Source: Thermoflexales bacterium
Lineage (GTDB): Bacteria; Chloroflexota; Anaerolineae; B4-G1; DUEL01
Length of the DNA stretch: 57,423 nt
Assembly: GCA_014360895.1 (NCBI GenBank)
Contig: JACIWQ010000005.1
Location: 1 to 57,423, forward strand
Direction of reading: 5' to 3'
Position numbers and translations under genes: made by a program. Positions 32,770-40,177 of this stretch are shown here, piece after piece; the stretch's first letter is position 1, and every line of letters starts with the position of its first letter. A model generated the notes under the pieces. That model was given only the letters and a program-made list of their open reading frames with translations. It was not told where the DNA came from and did not search any database.

Positions 32770-33594
32770 TTACCCCTTCAGAGCCCCCGCCAGAACACCC
32801 CGAATGAAGTACCGTCCGAGGAACAGGAAGAAAGCGAGAGGAATCAGAACGCCGATGAGCGCCGAGGCCATCTGGATATTATACAGGGCCACGAAACTCC
32901 CCTTCACTTCAGCCAGTTTAACCTGAATCGTCGTCGTGCGCGGAGTGGAGAGGGTCAGCGCCAGCAGGAACTCGTTCCAGACCTGCGTGAAGACAATAAT
33001 GGCCGTGGAAGCATACGCGGGCAGAGAAATGGGAGAGACCACCCGGAAAAAGAGTTGCAGCCGGTTGGCCCCGTCCACCTGGGCCGCCTCTTCCAGTTCT
33101 CGGGGAATAGAGAGGAAAAACGTCCCCATCAGCACAGATGCCAGGGGAACATTCAGGATCAGATAACTTAAAATCAATCCCATATGGGTCAGCGCCATAC
33201 GGGTCTTCGCCATGAATTGGACCAGGGGGATCAGAATGACCTGATAGGGCAGGTAGAGGGCCACGCCGACCAGGATGAACAGGACCCGCACAAATGGGGA
33301 GCGGGAACGGCTCAGATAGTACCCGCCCAGTCCTCCGAAGAACGCGGCCAGGAGGGTGACGGCGAAAGAAATGATGGAAGAGTTAATCAGCGAAGGATAG
33401 ACCAGTCGGAAGGCCTCTGCGTAGTTTTGAAATTGTAGATTTCGGGTCGGGATCAGATAGGCCCGTTGGCTGATCTCCACGGGGGTCTTCAGAGAAGTAA
33501 CCACCATCACGTAGATGGGCAGAACGTACACCCCGGTCAACACCAGGGTGACCAATAGGACAATTAGTTTGGTAGAGAGGTCTCGGGTTCTCAT
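32770..33594 (-). CDS. Sugar ABC transporter permease (MalG type)
   Basis: The 274-aa inner-membrane protein has six predicted helices and the EAA loop EEAAQVDGANRLQLFFRVVSPI that docks the ATPase. The N-terminus (LTGVYVLPIYVMVVTSLK) and C-terminus (YFIRGVLAGALKG) are typical of MalG-like carbohydrate permeases. Its start overlaps the MalF-type stop (33591-33594). No ATPase gene is present; such importers often share an MsiK/MalK-type ATPase encoded elsewhere. Confidence 0.93.
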   Translation of the reverse strand: MRTRDLSTKLIVLLVTLVLTGVYVLPIYVMVVTSLKTPVEISQRAYLIPTRNLQFQNYAEAFRLVYPSLINSSIISFAVTLLAAFFGGLGGYYLSRSRSPFVRVLFILVGVALYLPYQVILIPLVQFMAKTRMALTHMGLILSYLILNVPLASVLMGTFFLSIPRELEEAAQVDGANRLQLFFRVVSPISLPAYASTAIIVFTQVWNEFLLALTLSTPRTTTIQVKLAEVKGSFVALYNIQMASALIGVLIPLAFFLFLGRYFIRGVLAGALKG

Positions 33595-34502
33595 TCAAAC
33601 CACTTCCTGAAAGCGTAGATGGTGTACGGAATGACGATGACCAGGGCCATAAGGAAGATAATCATCCCCAACCCGGCCCCCAGGGCAACCAGATGCTGCT
33701 GAAAAGTGGCGATGAACATAAAGAGGGCCAGCACATCGGTGGAATAGCCAGGGCCGCCGAAAGTGACCACGTAGACGATGTCAAAGACCTTCAGCGCCGA
33801 GATGAGGAGCAAGGAGACCAGAATCAAGATGCCGCCCCGGATGTTGGGCACGATGACGGAAAAGAGAATGCGTAACTTGGAGGCCCCATCCACAATGGCC
33901 GCCTCCACCATTTCCTGAAGTTCCGTTGTTCGGAAAGAAGATTGGAGGATAATGACGGCGAAGCCCAGGTACTGCCAGACGAAAATCAGAATCAGCCAGT
34001 AAGTGGCGGTCGCGGGATTGGTGGTATAACGCCCCGCCAGTTCGGAAAGGCCAACGGCGCGCAGGATGGTGTTGAGCACTCCTTTATCGGGCTGGTACAT
34101 CCACGACCAGATGGTCCCGGTGACAACGAAAGACATGGCAACCGGGTAGAGGATGAGGGTACGCACGTAGCCCTCAATTCGTTTCACCGAACCGATTTCC
34201 AACATATAAGCCAGGAACAGCGCCAGAGCCACGGTCGGCAGCACCCCGATGGCAAGCCACTTCACGTTGTTGTTCATGTCCACCCGGAAGCGATCCAGGC
34301 GGAACATCATCTGGTACCACTTCAGCCCGGCAAATTCATAATTGGGCGCTGTCCCGACCCAGTTGGCCATAGAGACGTAGAGCGTCCAGCCCAGCATCCC
34401 GTAGAGAATCACCAGGAAAACCAGCAGGGGAGCCAGGAAGGGCAGGGATTCCAGTACTTCGGAAAGGCGTTGCCGGAAGGAGCGTCGCGGTTTTCGGTTC
34501 AT
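33591..34502 (-). CDS. Sugar ABC transporter permease (MalF type)
   Basis: The 303-aa permease has six helices and an EAA loop VEAAIVDGASKLRILFSVIVPNI. It forms the channel with the following MalG-type subunit, for the substrate delivered by the upstream binding protein. ATG 34502 (MNRKPRRSFRQR) is preferred; an upstream in-frame start at 34574 would place translation across the attenuator hairpin. Only a weak GGGATG ribosome site is seen. Confidence 0.92.
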   Translation of the reverse strand: MNRKPRRSFRQRLSEVLESLPFLAPLLVFLVILYGMLGWTLYVSMANWVGTAPNYEFAGLKWYQMMFRLDRFRVDMNNNVKWLAIGVLPTVALALFLAYMLEIGSVKRIEGYVRTLILYPVAMSFVVTGTIWSWMYQPDKGVLNTILRAVGLSELAGRYTTNPATATYWLILIFVWQYLGFAVIILQSSFRTTELQEMVEAAIVDGASKLRILFSVIVPNIRGGILILVSLLLISALKVFDIVYVVTFGGPGYSTDVLALFMFIATFQQHLVALGAGLGMIIFLMALVIVIPYTIYAFRKWFE

Positions 34503-34515
34503 TGGGACATCCCGA

Positions 34516-34563
34516 TAAAAAGAAAGGGGGTATTTGCGGATTTCCTCACGCAAATACCCCCTT
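34516..34563 (-). terminator. Intra-operon attenuator between binding protein and permeases
   Basis: On the minus strand AAGGGGGTATTTGCG pairs perfectly with CGCAAATACCCCCTT, and TTTCTTTTT follows. Partial termination here would give more binding protein than permease message, which is the usual need in such importers. No comparable T-run occurs on the plus strand. Confidence 0.85.
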
Positions 34564-34634
34564 ATGCATCTCAACTGCCCGAACCAGCGACAGATGGCCG
34601 CGTCATATTGTCGGGACTCCTGACGGTGGGCGGA

Positions 34635-36005
34635 TTACGGCCACTGATACCAGGCCGCCTCAGCCTTCACATTGTAGGTGGTCAGCAGGTCCGCCACCGA
34701 AGAGAGCGTCCCGTCCACGTTCGGCTGGGCGATGAACGCGGCAATCACATCCCAGTAGGCCTGGGTGAAACTGAACGGCGCGATGCTGCCGTGCTGGTCC
34801 AGGATCAGTTTGTCCGGGTTGTTCCGGACGTAGGTCTGGAGTTCCTGCCGGATGGGGTCAGGGAAGTTGGCGGGGTCAATGTCAATCCGGGCAAACAGAC
34901 CGCCCTGGGTCACATCGGTGGGGATCTGGAGTTCCGGCGAGGCCACGACCTTCAGCCACTCCATCGTGGTCTGCGGATGGGGCGCGCCCTTCGCCAGGCC
35001 GTAGGTGTCCGGGTGGAAGAGGAGGATGCGCTCCGGCTTCTGAGGGAAGGTCACCGCGCTGAACTCCTTGCCCGGCGTCCAGCCCCGGCTCTGGAAGTAG
35101 CCGATGGCCCAGGTCCCCATCAGCACCATTGCCGCGTCGCCGGAGACGACCAGACCACAGGACTCATCCCAGGTCAGACCGGCGTGGTAGGGGTAGATGT
35201 AGGGCACCAGGGCCTCCAGTTTCTGCAGCGCCTCCTTGTAGGCAGGGTCGTTCTTCACGTCCACTTCGCCCTTGTAGACCTGGACGTAATGGGCCGGCCC
35301 CCCCACCTCCAGGAGGATGCTGTCAAACACGAAGGCCGCTTCCCACTTTTCCTTAGTCCCCAGAGCCAGCGGGCTCATCTCCGGCTTGGCTGCCTTGATC
35401 GCTTCGGCGACCGCGATCAGTTCGTCGTAGTTCGTCGGCGGCTGAAGGCCCAGTTCATCAAACAGGGCTTTGTTGTAGTAGAGGATGTTCTGGATGTGCA
35501 TGTTCAAGGGGACGACGTAGGGGTGCCCGTTGATGGTCACGGCCTTCGCCAGCGGACCCGGGATGACCGCGGCGTAGTTCAACTCCGCCCACAGGTCGTC
35601 CAGCGGTTCCAGAAAGCCGCCGTCCACGTAGGACTTCAGTTCGGCGCCGCCCAGGGTCTGCCAGGTGTCCGGGGGCAGACCGGCGGAGAGCCGGGCCTGG
35701 AGGACCACGCGATGGCTCACGCCACCGCCGCCCGCGACCGGGTTCTCCACAATCTCCACATCCGGCACCTTATCCTTGAAGGCCTTGAACATCGCGTCGG
35801 CCGCTTCCCGCTCGCCGCCCGCAGTCCACCAGTGGAAGATTTCCAGTTTCTTGGGCTCCGGGGCCGGCGTCGCGGTGACCACCACCTGCTCGCGCACAAC
35901 GGTGACGACGGGCGGTGGGGCGGTCGGGGTTTGAGCCGGGCCGCAGGCGCTGAGAACAAGGCTCAACACCAGCAGCAGGAGTACAGGGAGCACTACCCTC
36001 TTCAT
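34635..36005 (-). CDS. Sugar-binding lipoprotein of ABC importer (family 1)
   Basis: The 456-aa protein begins with a lipoprotein signal ending in LSAC (C21), then a Pro/Thr/Val-rich tether (about 22-50). The family 1 solute-binding fold follows (KLEIFHWWTAGGEREAADAMFKAF; ALFDELGLQPPTNYDELIAVAEA; SGDAAMVLMGTWAIGYF). It would be anchored outside the membrane to capture a carbohydrate; the substrate is not predictable. AGGAGG lies 6 nt before the ATG. It is the first gene of the operon with a near-perfect promoter. The GH4 glycosidase further downstream may act on imported sugar. Confidence 0.93.
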   Translation of the reverse strand: MKRVVLPVLLLLVLSLVLSACGPAQTPTAPPPVVTVVREQVVVTATPAPEPKKLEIFHWWTAGGEREAADAMFKAFKDKVPDVEIVENPVAGGGGVSHRVVLQARLSAGLPPDTWQTLGGAELKSYVDGGFLEPLDDLWAELNYAAVIPGPLAKAVTINGHPYVVPLNMHIQNILYYNKALFDELGLQPPTNYDELIAVAEAIKAAKPEMSPLALGTKEKWEAAFVFDSILLEVGGPAHYVQVYKGEVDVKNDPAYKEALQKLEALVPYIYPYHAGLTWDESCGLVVSGDAAMVLMGTWAIGYFQSRGWTPGKEFSAVTFPQKPERILLFHPDTYGLAKGAPHPQTTMEWLKVVASPELQIPTDVTQGGLFARIDIDPANFPDPIRQELQTYVRNNPDKLILDQHGSIAPFSFTQAYWDVIAAFIAQPNVDGTLSSVADLLTTYNVKAEAAWYQWP

Positions 36006-36048
36006 GTGGACCTCCTTTTGAGGTTAAATATGGGAGACGGTATGTAAT

Positions 36049-36099
36049 GCCTGCCAGCGCAGGCGGCTATATTATACACCTGCCTGTGGTGATTGTCAA
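36049..36099 (-). promoter_or_regulatory. Promoter and palindromes of the sugar importer operon
   Basis: On the minus strand TTGACA (36099-36094) and TATAAT (36076-36071) are both perfect consensus, 17 bp apart. GCCTGC-CAGC-GCAGGC (36049-36064) lies at the start site and could be a repressor operator; CACC/GGTG (36078-36092) is a second small palindrome between the hexamers. Confidence 0.8.
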
Positions 36100-36145
36100 G
36101 GCACAATCCGCTTTTTAGACTTTATCGGCACAGCACATTTTTCTC

Positions 36146-36173
36146 TTGACAAATTTCCACTTCATAGTATAAT
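36146..36173 (+). promoter_or_regulatory. Consensus promoter of the perR-like gene
   Basis: TTGACA (36146-36151) and TATAAT (36168-36173) are spaced by 16 bp. The start site would fall near 36180, only about 6 nt before ATG 36186, so the message is nearly leaderless. Confidence 0.82.
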
Positions 36174-36185
36174 TTGCTAAAGAAA

Positions 36186-36665
36186 ATGGTTATCAACAGA
36201 GAACATTTACTCCAAGAACGTTTGACGACCGTCACCCAGCGCCTTCGGAGCCAGGGCTACCGGTTCACCCCCCAGCGCATGGCTATTGTGCAGGCAGTGT
36301 TGGGCAGTACCGACCACCCCTCTGCCGAAGAAATCTACCAGCAGGTCTCGGCGGTCTTCCCGATGATCAGCTTGGCGACCGTCTACAAGACCCTGGACGT
36401 TCTCCGGGACCTGGGCGAGGTGGTGGAACTGCCGGTGGAGGGCCGGACCCGCTACGACGGAAACCCCCGGCCCCACGTCCACCTGATCTGCGAGAAATGC
36501 CACGCTGTGACCGATTGGAACGAGGGCACTGCATTCCCGGTGCCCGAAGAGGCCATCGCGGCCTCGGGCTTCCGCCCCCACCACTACCACATGGAGGTCT
36601 ACGGCCTCTGCTCCCGATGTCAGAGGGAGGATGAGGACCGCGCGGATAACGGCAGAGGACCCTGA
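36186..36665 (+). CDS. PerR-like peroxide-sensing Fur-family repressor
   Basis: The 159-aa Fur-family protein has a winged helix (about 14-85: RFTPQRMAIVQAVL, SLATVYKTLDVLRDLG) and a C-terminal dimer domain. All PerR regulatory-metal ligands have counterparts: H44, D91, H97, H99 and D110. Asp at the last position is the trait of H2O2-sensing PerR rather than Fur. Four cysteines (C102, C105, C142, C145) form the structural zinc site. ATG 36186 is preferred over TTG 36174, because the -10 box ends at 36173. The rubrerythrin gene downstream supports a peroxide role. Confidence 0.88.
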   Translation: MVINREHLLQERLTTVTQRLRSQGYRFTPQRMAIVQAVLGSTDHPSAEEIYQQVSAVFPMISLATVYKTLDVLRDLGEVVELPVEGRTRYDGNPRPHVHLICEKCHAVTDWNEGTAFPVPEEAIAASGFRPHHYHMEVYGLCSRCQREDEDRADNGRGP

Positions 36666-36679
36666 GCCAGCCATCAGGG

Positions 36680-36691
36680 TGGAACGTTCCA
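36680..36691. promoter_or_regulatory. 12-bp perfect palindrome between perR-like and rubrerythrin genes
   Basis: TGGAACGTTCCA lies 63 bp before the rubrerythrin ATG, within a larger CCAGCC/GGCTGG inverted repeat (36667-36706). It differs from the AT-rich Bacillus PerR box. It could be an operator or part of an mRNA hairpin. Confidence 0.4.
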
Positions 36692-36753
36692 TTGGGTGGC
36701 GGGCTGGCGCCGCCCGGGTTCTATCCATCCCCAATCCCAGATAGGAGGTAACC

Positions 36754-37257
36754 ATGCATAAGATGACCCAATCCAATCTGGAAGGCGCCTTCTCCGGAGA
36801 GAGCCAGGCGCACATGAAGTACCTCATCTTCGCCGAGCGGGCGGAGCAGGAGAACTTCCCCAACGTCGCCCGCCTCTTCCGGGCCATCGCCTTCGCCGAG
36901 CAGGTCCATGCCGCCAACCACTTCAAGGCCCTGGGACACCTGGGCCAGACGGCGGACAACCTCCAGGCGGCCATCAACGGCGAGACCTTTGAGGTGGACG
37001 AGATGTACCCCGCCTACCGCGCGGTGGCCGAACTGCAAGAGGAGAAATCCGCCGTCCGCACCACCACCTGGGCCCTGGAGGCGGAGAAGGTCCACGCCGG
37101 GATGTACGAACAGGCCCGACAGGCGGTGCTGGCGGGCAAGGACGCCGCCGTGGGCGACATCTACATCTGCGAGGCCTGCGGCTGGACGGTGGAGGGGGAG
37201 GCTCCGGATCGCTGCCCCATCTGCGGCGCCCCGCGAGAGAGGTTCCGCAAGTTCTAA
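36754..37257 (+). CDS. Rubrerythrin
   Basis: The 167-aa rubrerythrin reduces hydrogen peroxide at a di-iron centre with electrons from its rubredoxin domain. The four-helix part has the Glu/His ligands (SGESQAHMKYLIFAERAE; FAEQVHAANHF; AELQEEKSAVRTTTWALEAEKVHAGMY). The C-terminal rubredoxin-like knuckles are YICEACGWTVEG and CPICGAP. ATAGGAGGTAACC directly before the ATG is an ideal ribosome site. It is likely controlled by the preceding PerR-like protein and ends in a clear terminator. Confidence 0.95.
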   Translation: MHKMTQSNLEGAFSGESQAHMKYLIFAERAEQENFPNVARLFRAIAFAEQVHAANHFKALGHLGQTADNLQAAINGETFEVDEMYPAYRAVAELQEEKSAVRTTTWALEAEKVHAGMYEQARQAVLAGKDAAVGDIYICEACGWTVEGEAPDRCPICGAPRERFRKF

Positions 37258-37270
37258 CCCCTCCCGACCG

Positions 37271-37304
37271 AAAACCCCCGTAGGCCCCCTGCGGGGGTTT
37301 TCGT
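37271..37304 (+). terminator. Terminator of the rubrerythrin gene
   Basis: AAAACCCCCG and CGGGGGTTTT pair around TAGGCCCCCTG, ending in TTTTCGTTT. Its T-run overlaps the -35 box of the next promoter. Confidence 0.88.
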
Positions 37305-37332
37305 TTGCCACCCCGCTGTTTTGGGATATAAT
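37305..37332 (+). promoter_or_regulatory. Promoter of the L,D-transpeptidase gene
   Basis: TTGCCA (37305-37310) and TATAAT (37327-37332) are 16 bp apart, placing the start site about 42 nt before ATG 37381. Confidence 0.75.
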
Positions 37333-37380
37333 AGAAAAGCCGATGCAGGAGAGAATTGACCCGCGTTGGGGATGAGAGCA

Positions 37381-38421
37381 ATGGTCCCAGAGAGCCTGCG
37401 GAAGGGAATCGCCGCGGCGAAAGGAGGTCGGAAAGGGGAAGCTCGCGCCGCTTTCCGGGCCGTGCTGGCAGAGGACCCGACCCATGAGACGGCCCTCCTC
37501 TGGCTAGCTTACCTGGCCGATGATCCCCGGGCCTCGCTGGCCTACATCGCGCGGGCGCTGGAAGCCCACCCCGATAGCCGGCGAGCCCATGCGGCATTGC
37601 GCTGGGCTCGCCGACGGCTGGCAGAGCAGACCGGGCCCTCTCCCGCCGTCCCCTCTCAGGCTACCCGCCCCACCGAGGTCCCCCAGGCCACCCGCCCGGC
37701 AGGGAGTAGGCCCCCCACCTCATCCGCCCGGGCCCGCCGAAGGACGGTCCGTTGGTGGTTGCCCATTCTCTGGATTTTCCTGAGCCTGCTTTGCATTAGC
37801 ATGCTCTGGCGGGACGGATGGACTCCCTATGCGCTGATCGCGATGTTCGCCCCCTCCCCCACGTACACCTCTACCCCGACGGCAACCCCGACGCCGACAC
37901 CCACTTCCACCCCGACTTTTACCCCGACCCCCACCCCCACGGCGACCCCCACGCCGACCCCGACGCCCACATCAACTCCCACGCCGACGCCCACCCCAAC
38001 CCCATCGCCGACGGCGACCCGCCGTCCGCCCACGGCGACCCCCGTCCCACCGCCCGCGCCGGTGAACGAAGACCGCTGGATTGACGTGGACCTCACCCGC
38101 CAGATACTGACCGCCTATGAGGGGGATGTCCCGGTGCGGGTGATCGTCGTCTCCACCGGCCTGCCCCGAACGCCGACGCCGACCGGGCAGTTTCGCATCT
38201 GGGCCAAACTCCGCTACGATGATATGTACGGGCCCGACTACTATCTCCCCGACGTCCCCTACGTGATGTACTTCTACGGCGGCTACGGCCTGCACGGCAC
38301 CTACTGGCATAACAACTTCGGTCGCCCGATGAGCCACGGTTGTATCAATCTCCCCACTCCCGAAGCGGAGTGGCTGTTCAACTGGGCCGAGGTGGGGACG
38401 CTGGTCAATATTCACTACTGA
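37381..38421 (+). CDS. Membrane-anchored L,D-transpeptidase (YkuD) with TPR-like N-terminus
   Basis: The 346-aa protein has a cytoplasmic TPR-like helical region (1-82), one membrane helix (about 123-143), a Thr-Pro wall-spanning linker (about 159-225) and a YkuD catalytic domain. The catalytic motif is HGTYWHNNFG followed by MSHGCINLP, with nucleophile C321. L,D-transpeptidases make 3-3 cross-links in peptidoglycan or attach proteins to it. ATG 37381 has GGGGATGAG about 8 nt upstream; ATG 37372 and TTG 37366 are alternatives. The link of a cytoplasmic TPR to an outside catalytic domain is less common. Confidence 0.88.
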   Translation: MVPESLRKGIAAAKGGRKGEARAAFRAVLAEDPTHETALLWLAYLADDPRASLAYIARALEAHPDSRRAHAALRWARRRLAEQTGPSPAVPSQATRPTEVPQATRPAGSRPPTSSARARRRTVRWWLPILWIFLSLLCISMLWRDGWTPYALIAMFAPSPTYTSTPTATPTPTPTSTPTFTPTPTPTATPTPTPTPTSTPTPTPTPTPSPTATRRPPTATPVPPPAPVNEDRWIDVDLTRQILTAYEGDVPVRVIVVSTGLPRTPTPTGQFRIWAKLRYDDMYGPDYYLPDVPYVMYFYGGYGLHGTYWHNNFGRPMSHGCINLPTPEAEWLFNWAEVGTLVNIHY

Positions 38422-38449
38422 AAGAGGGGCTGCGGCGGATACATTAAAC

Positions 38450-38543
38450 TTCATCGGAAATAGGACGCGGATGAACGCGGACGAGCGCAGATTCTCCTTG
38501 GAAAAAGATACGTGCTGCGCCACTTGGCGCTATTTCCGATAAA
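38450..38543. mobile_element. MITE-like element, copy 1
   Basis: This 94-bp element has imperfect terminal inverted repeats (TTCATCGGAAATAGGACGC and GCGCTATTTCCGATAAA). A CGCGGATGAA decamer pair lies inside. Bases 45626-45715 are the same sequence in reverse orientation with a few changes and a small indel. No transposase gene is present, so it resembles a non-autonomous element. Confidence 0.82.
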
Positions 38544-38560
38544 GTCTGTTCTTGCAGTTT

Positions 38561-38700
38561 CGCCCGGCGCTGATATGCCGGGCTCCGTTGCAAAGCCCTT
38601 GAAGGAGGCTTTGGGACACGCGCCGGGCATTTTCAGAAGCGCCGGGCACGTTCGGGCACCCGTTCGCTCTGCCCGCAGTGATACGGCAGGCAGTTACTTT
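38561..38700. repeat. Palindrome-rich repeat between convergent genes
   Basis: GCCCGGC/GCCGGGC (38562-38583) is followed by AAAGCCCTT...AAGG..GCTTTGGGA, which also occurs at 48092-48113. CGCCGGGCA then occurs twice, and a GGCAGTTACT end is shared with 29239-29248. This may also serve as the terminator region for both flanking genes. No gene is visible in the 287-bp gap. Confidence 0.75.
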
Positions 38701-38708
38701 CCACTCGT

Positions 38709-40100
38709 TCACTGCCAGAACTGGGGCAGATACTCCCGGTACGTGGTCAGATAATCATCCAGAATCTGCTGCGCCACCTCTATGTCGGTGACCACCGGGT
38801 CCAGGAGCAGGCACTGGAGCGCAGCCCGGCGGTCGCCCTTCACCGCCGCGTCCACGCACAACCGGGCCACCGCAATCTCGCGCCGGCACAACTCTGCGAT
38901 GGGCTCCGGCAGCGCCCCCACGCAGACCCCCTGCACCCCGGCCCCGGTGACCACGCCGGGGACCTCCACAATCGCCCCCTCCGGCAGGTTGGAGATGGCG
39001 CCCCGATTGGGAACGTTGACCGCCAGATGGTAATGGCGCCCCGCCCCCGCGATGTTCTCAATCATCTCCAGCGCCCCCTCGCTATCCGCCCCGGCCAGGG
39101 AGTCCAAGCTCAGCCGACCGTCGGCCAGGCGGGCCATCTCCTCATACCGGACCTCCCGGACCTGCTCCCAGATGTCCCACTCATACAGGTCCAGGCCGTA
39201 CTTCTCCCAGGGGCGGGTGACGGGGTCACTGACCCAGGGCAGATACTCGGAAAGATGCTCGTCGCCGGGAACGGGGAACAGTCCGAAAATCTCGTACATC
39301 CGACGGGTCAGCGGCTCAAAGGCGGGGTCCATCTGCGCCCAGCGGGCCGCGAACAGGGGGTAGAGGTCTTCACCCGTGAGCCGGTCTCGCACGCTCAGCA
39401 TCCAGGTGAAGTGATTCAGGCCGGCCGCCTGAATATCCAGCCGCTCCACCGCCTGCCGGATGACCACCTCGCGCGCCGGAATCGTGGCGAGGGACGCGCG
39501 GGTATCGGTGAACCCCTCGGGGACGGTAAAACCCAGGTCTGCCGCCAGGGCCAGTCCCACCACCGCATACCCCACGTAAATCTGATGGCAGAGGCCAACG
39601 ACCTTGATGCGGCTATAACGGGCAATCGCGTCGCAGATGCGGACCATCGGATTGGTGTAGTTGATGAGCCAGGCATTCGGGCAGAGCTGTTCCATATCCC
39701 GCGCAATCTCCATGACCGGAACAATATTGCGGGCCGCGTGGGCGAACCCGCCCGGTCCGCCGTTTTCGGCGTAGGGCTGTCGGACGCCGTACCGGAGAGG
39801 GATTTCGTAGTCCATCCGCCACAGCCGTTCGCGCGGCGTCACCTCAATGGAGAGGACGACGAACCCGGCCCCCTCCAGCGCTTCGGCATGATGGGTGTGG
39901 GTAGTCACGGTCATCCGGGCATCCCACTCCCGGTTCAACCAATGGGCCAGACGGCCCACCAGCGTCAGTGCGTCGGCGTTGCGGTCCACCAATGCCAGGT
40001 GGCTCTCCCGCAGGCGTGGGCTCCGCATCAGCGCGGCCAGCGTGTTCAACCCGAAACTGGCACTGCCGGCCCCAATCACGACGATTTTGGTCGGAAGCAT
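38709..40100 (-). CDS. Family 4 glycoside hydrolase (alpha-glucosidase/galactosidase type)
   Basis: GH4 enzymes cleave glycosides by an NAD+- and Mn2+-dependent redox mechanism in the cytoplasm. The 463-aa sequence has the Rossmann loop VVIGAGSASFG (7-17), NYTNPM (N150), the metal-ligand motif GLCHQ (C171, H172) and GLNHFTW (N229, H230), so the catalytic set is complete. ATG 40100 is chosen because AGAGGAGGAAC precedes it and the Rossmann strand starts at once. The substrate is uncertain (alpha-glucoside, galactoside or galacturonide). It may act on sugar brought in by the importer at 32770-36005. Confidence 0.92.
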   Translation of the reverse strand: MLPTKIVVIGAGSASFGLNTLAALMRSPRLRESHLALVDRNADALTLVGRLAHWLNREWDARMTVTTHTHHAEALEGAGFVVLSIEVTPRERLWRMDYEIPLRYGVRQPYAENGGPGGFAHAARNIVPVMEIARDMEQLCPNAWLINYTNPMVRICDAIARYSRIKVVGLCHQIYVGYAVVGLALAADLGFTVPEGFTDTRASLATIPAREVVIRQAVERLDIQAAGLNHFTWMLSVRDRLTGEDLYPLFAARWAQMDPAFEPLTRRMYEIFGLFPVPGDEHLSEYLPWVSDPVTRPWEKYGLDLYEWDIWEQVREVRYEEMARLADGRLSLDSLAGADSEGALEMIENIAGAGRHYHLAVNVPNRGAISNLPEGAIVEVPGVVTGAGVQGVCVGALPEPIAELCRREIAVARLCVDAAVKGDRRAALQCLLLDPVVTDIEVAQQILDDYLTTYREYLPQFWQ

Positions 40101-40122
40101 GCTGTTCCTCCTCTGGGTTCGC

Positions 40123-40151
40123 TTGACGAAAAAACGCTGTTCCATTATAAT
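40123..40151 (+). promoter_or_regulatory. Promoter of the ffh gene
   Basis: TTGACG (40123-40128) and TATAAT (40146-40151) are 17 bp apart, in the gap divergent from the GH4 gene. The leader would be about 20 nt, including GGAGG at 40164-40168. Confidence 0.85.
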
Positions 40152-40177
40152 GCCGCCATCAATGGAGGACAAACCGG

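Noticed and set aside
33942..36047. A 701-residue plus-strand frame opposite the sugar importer genes
   Set aside because: It is antisense to two well-recognised ABC transporter genes and shows no family resemblance.
37827..38096. A Gly/Val-repeat frame on the minus strand
   Set aside because: It is the antisense of the Thr-Pro linker of the L,D-transpeptidase.
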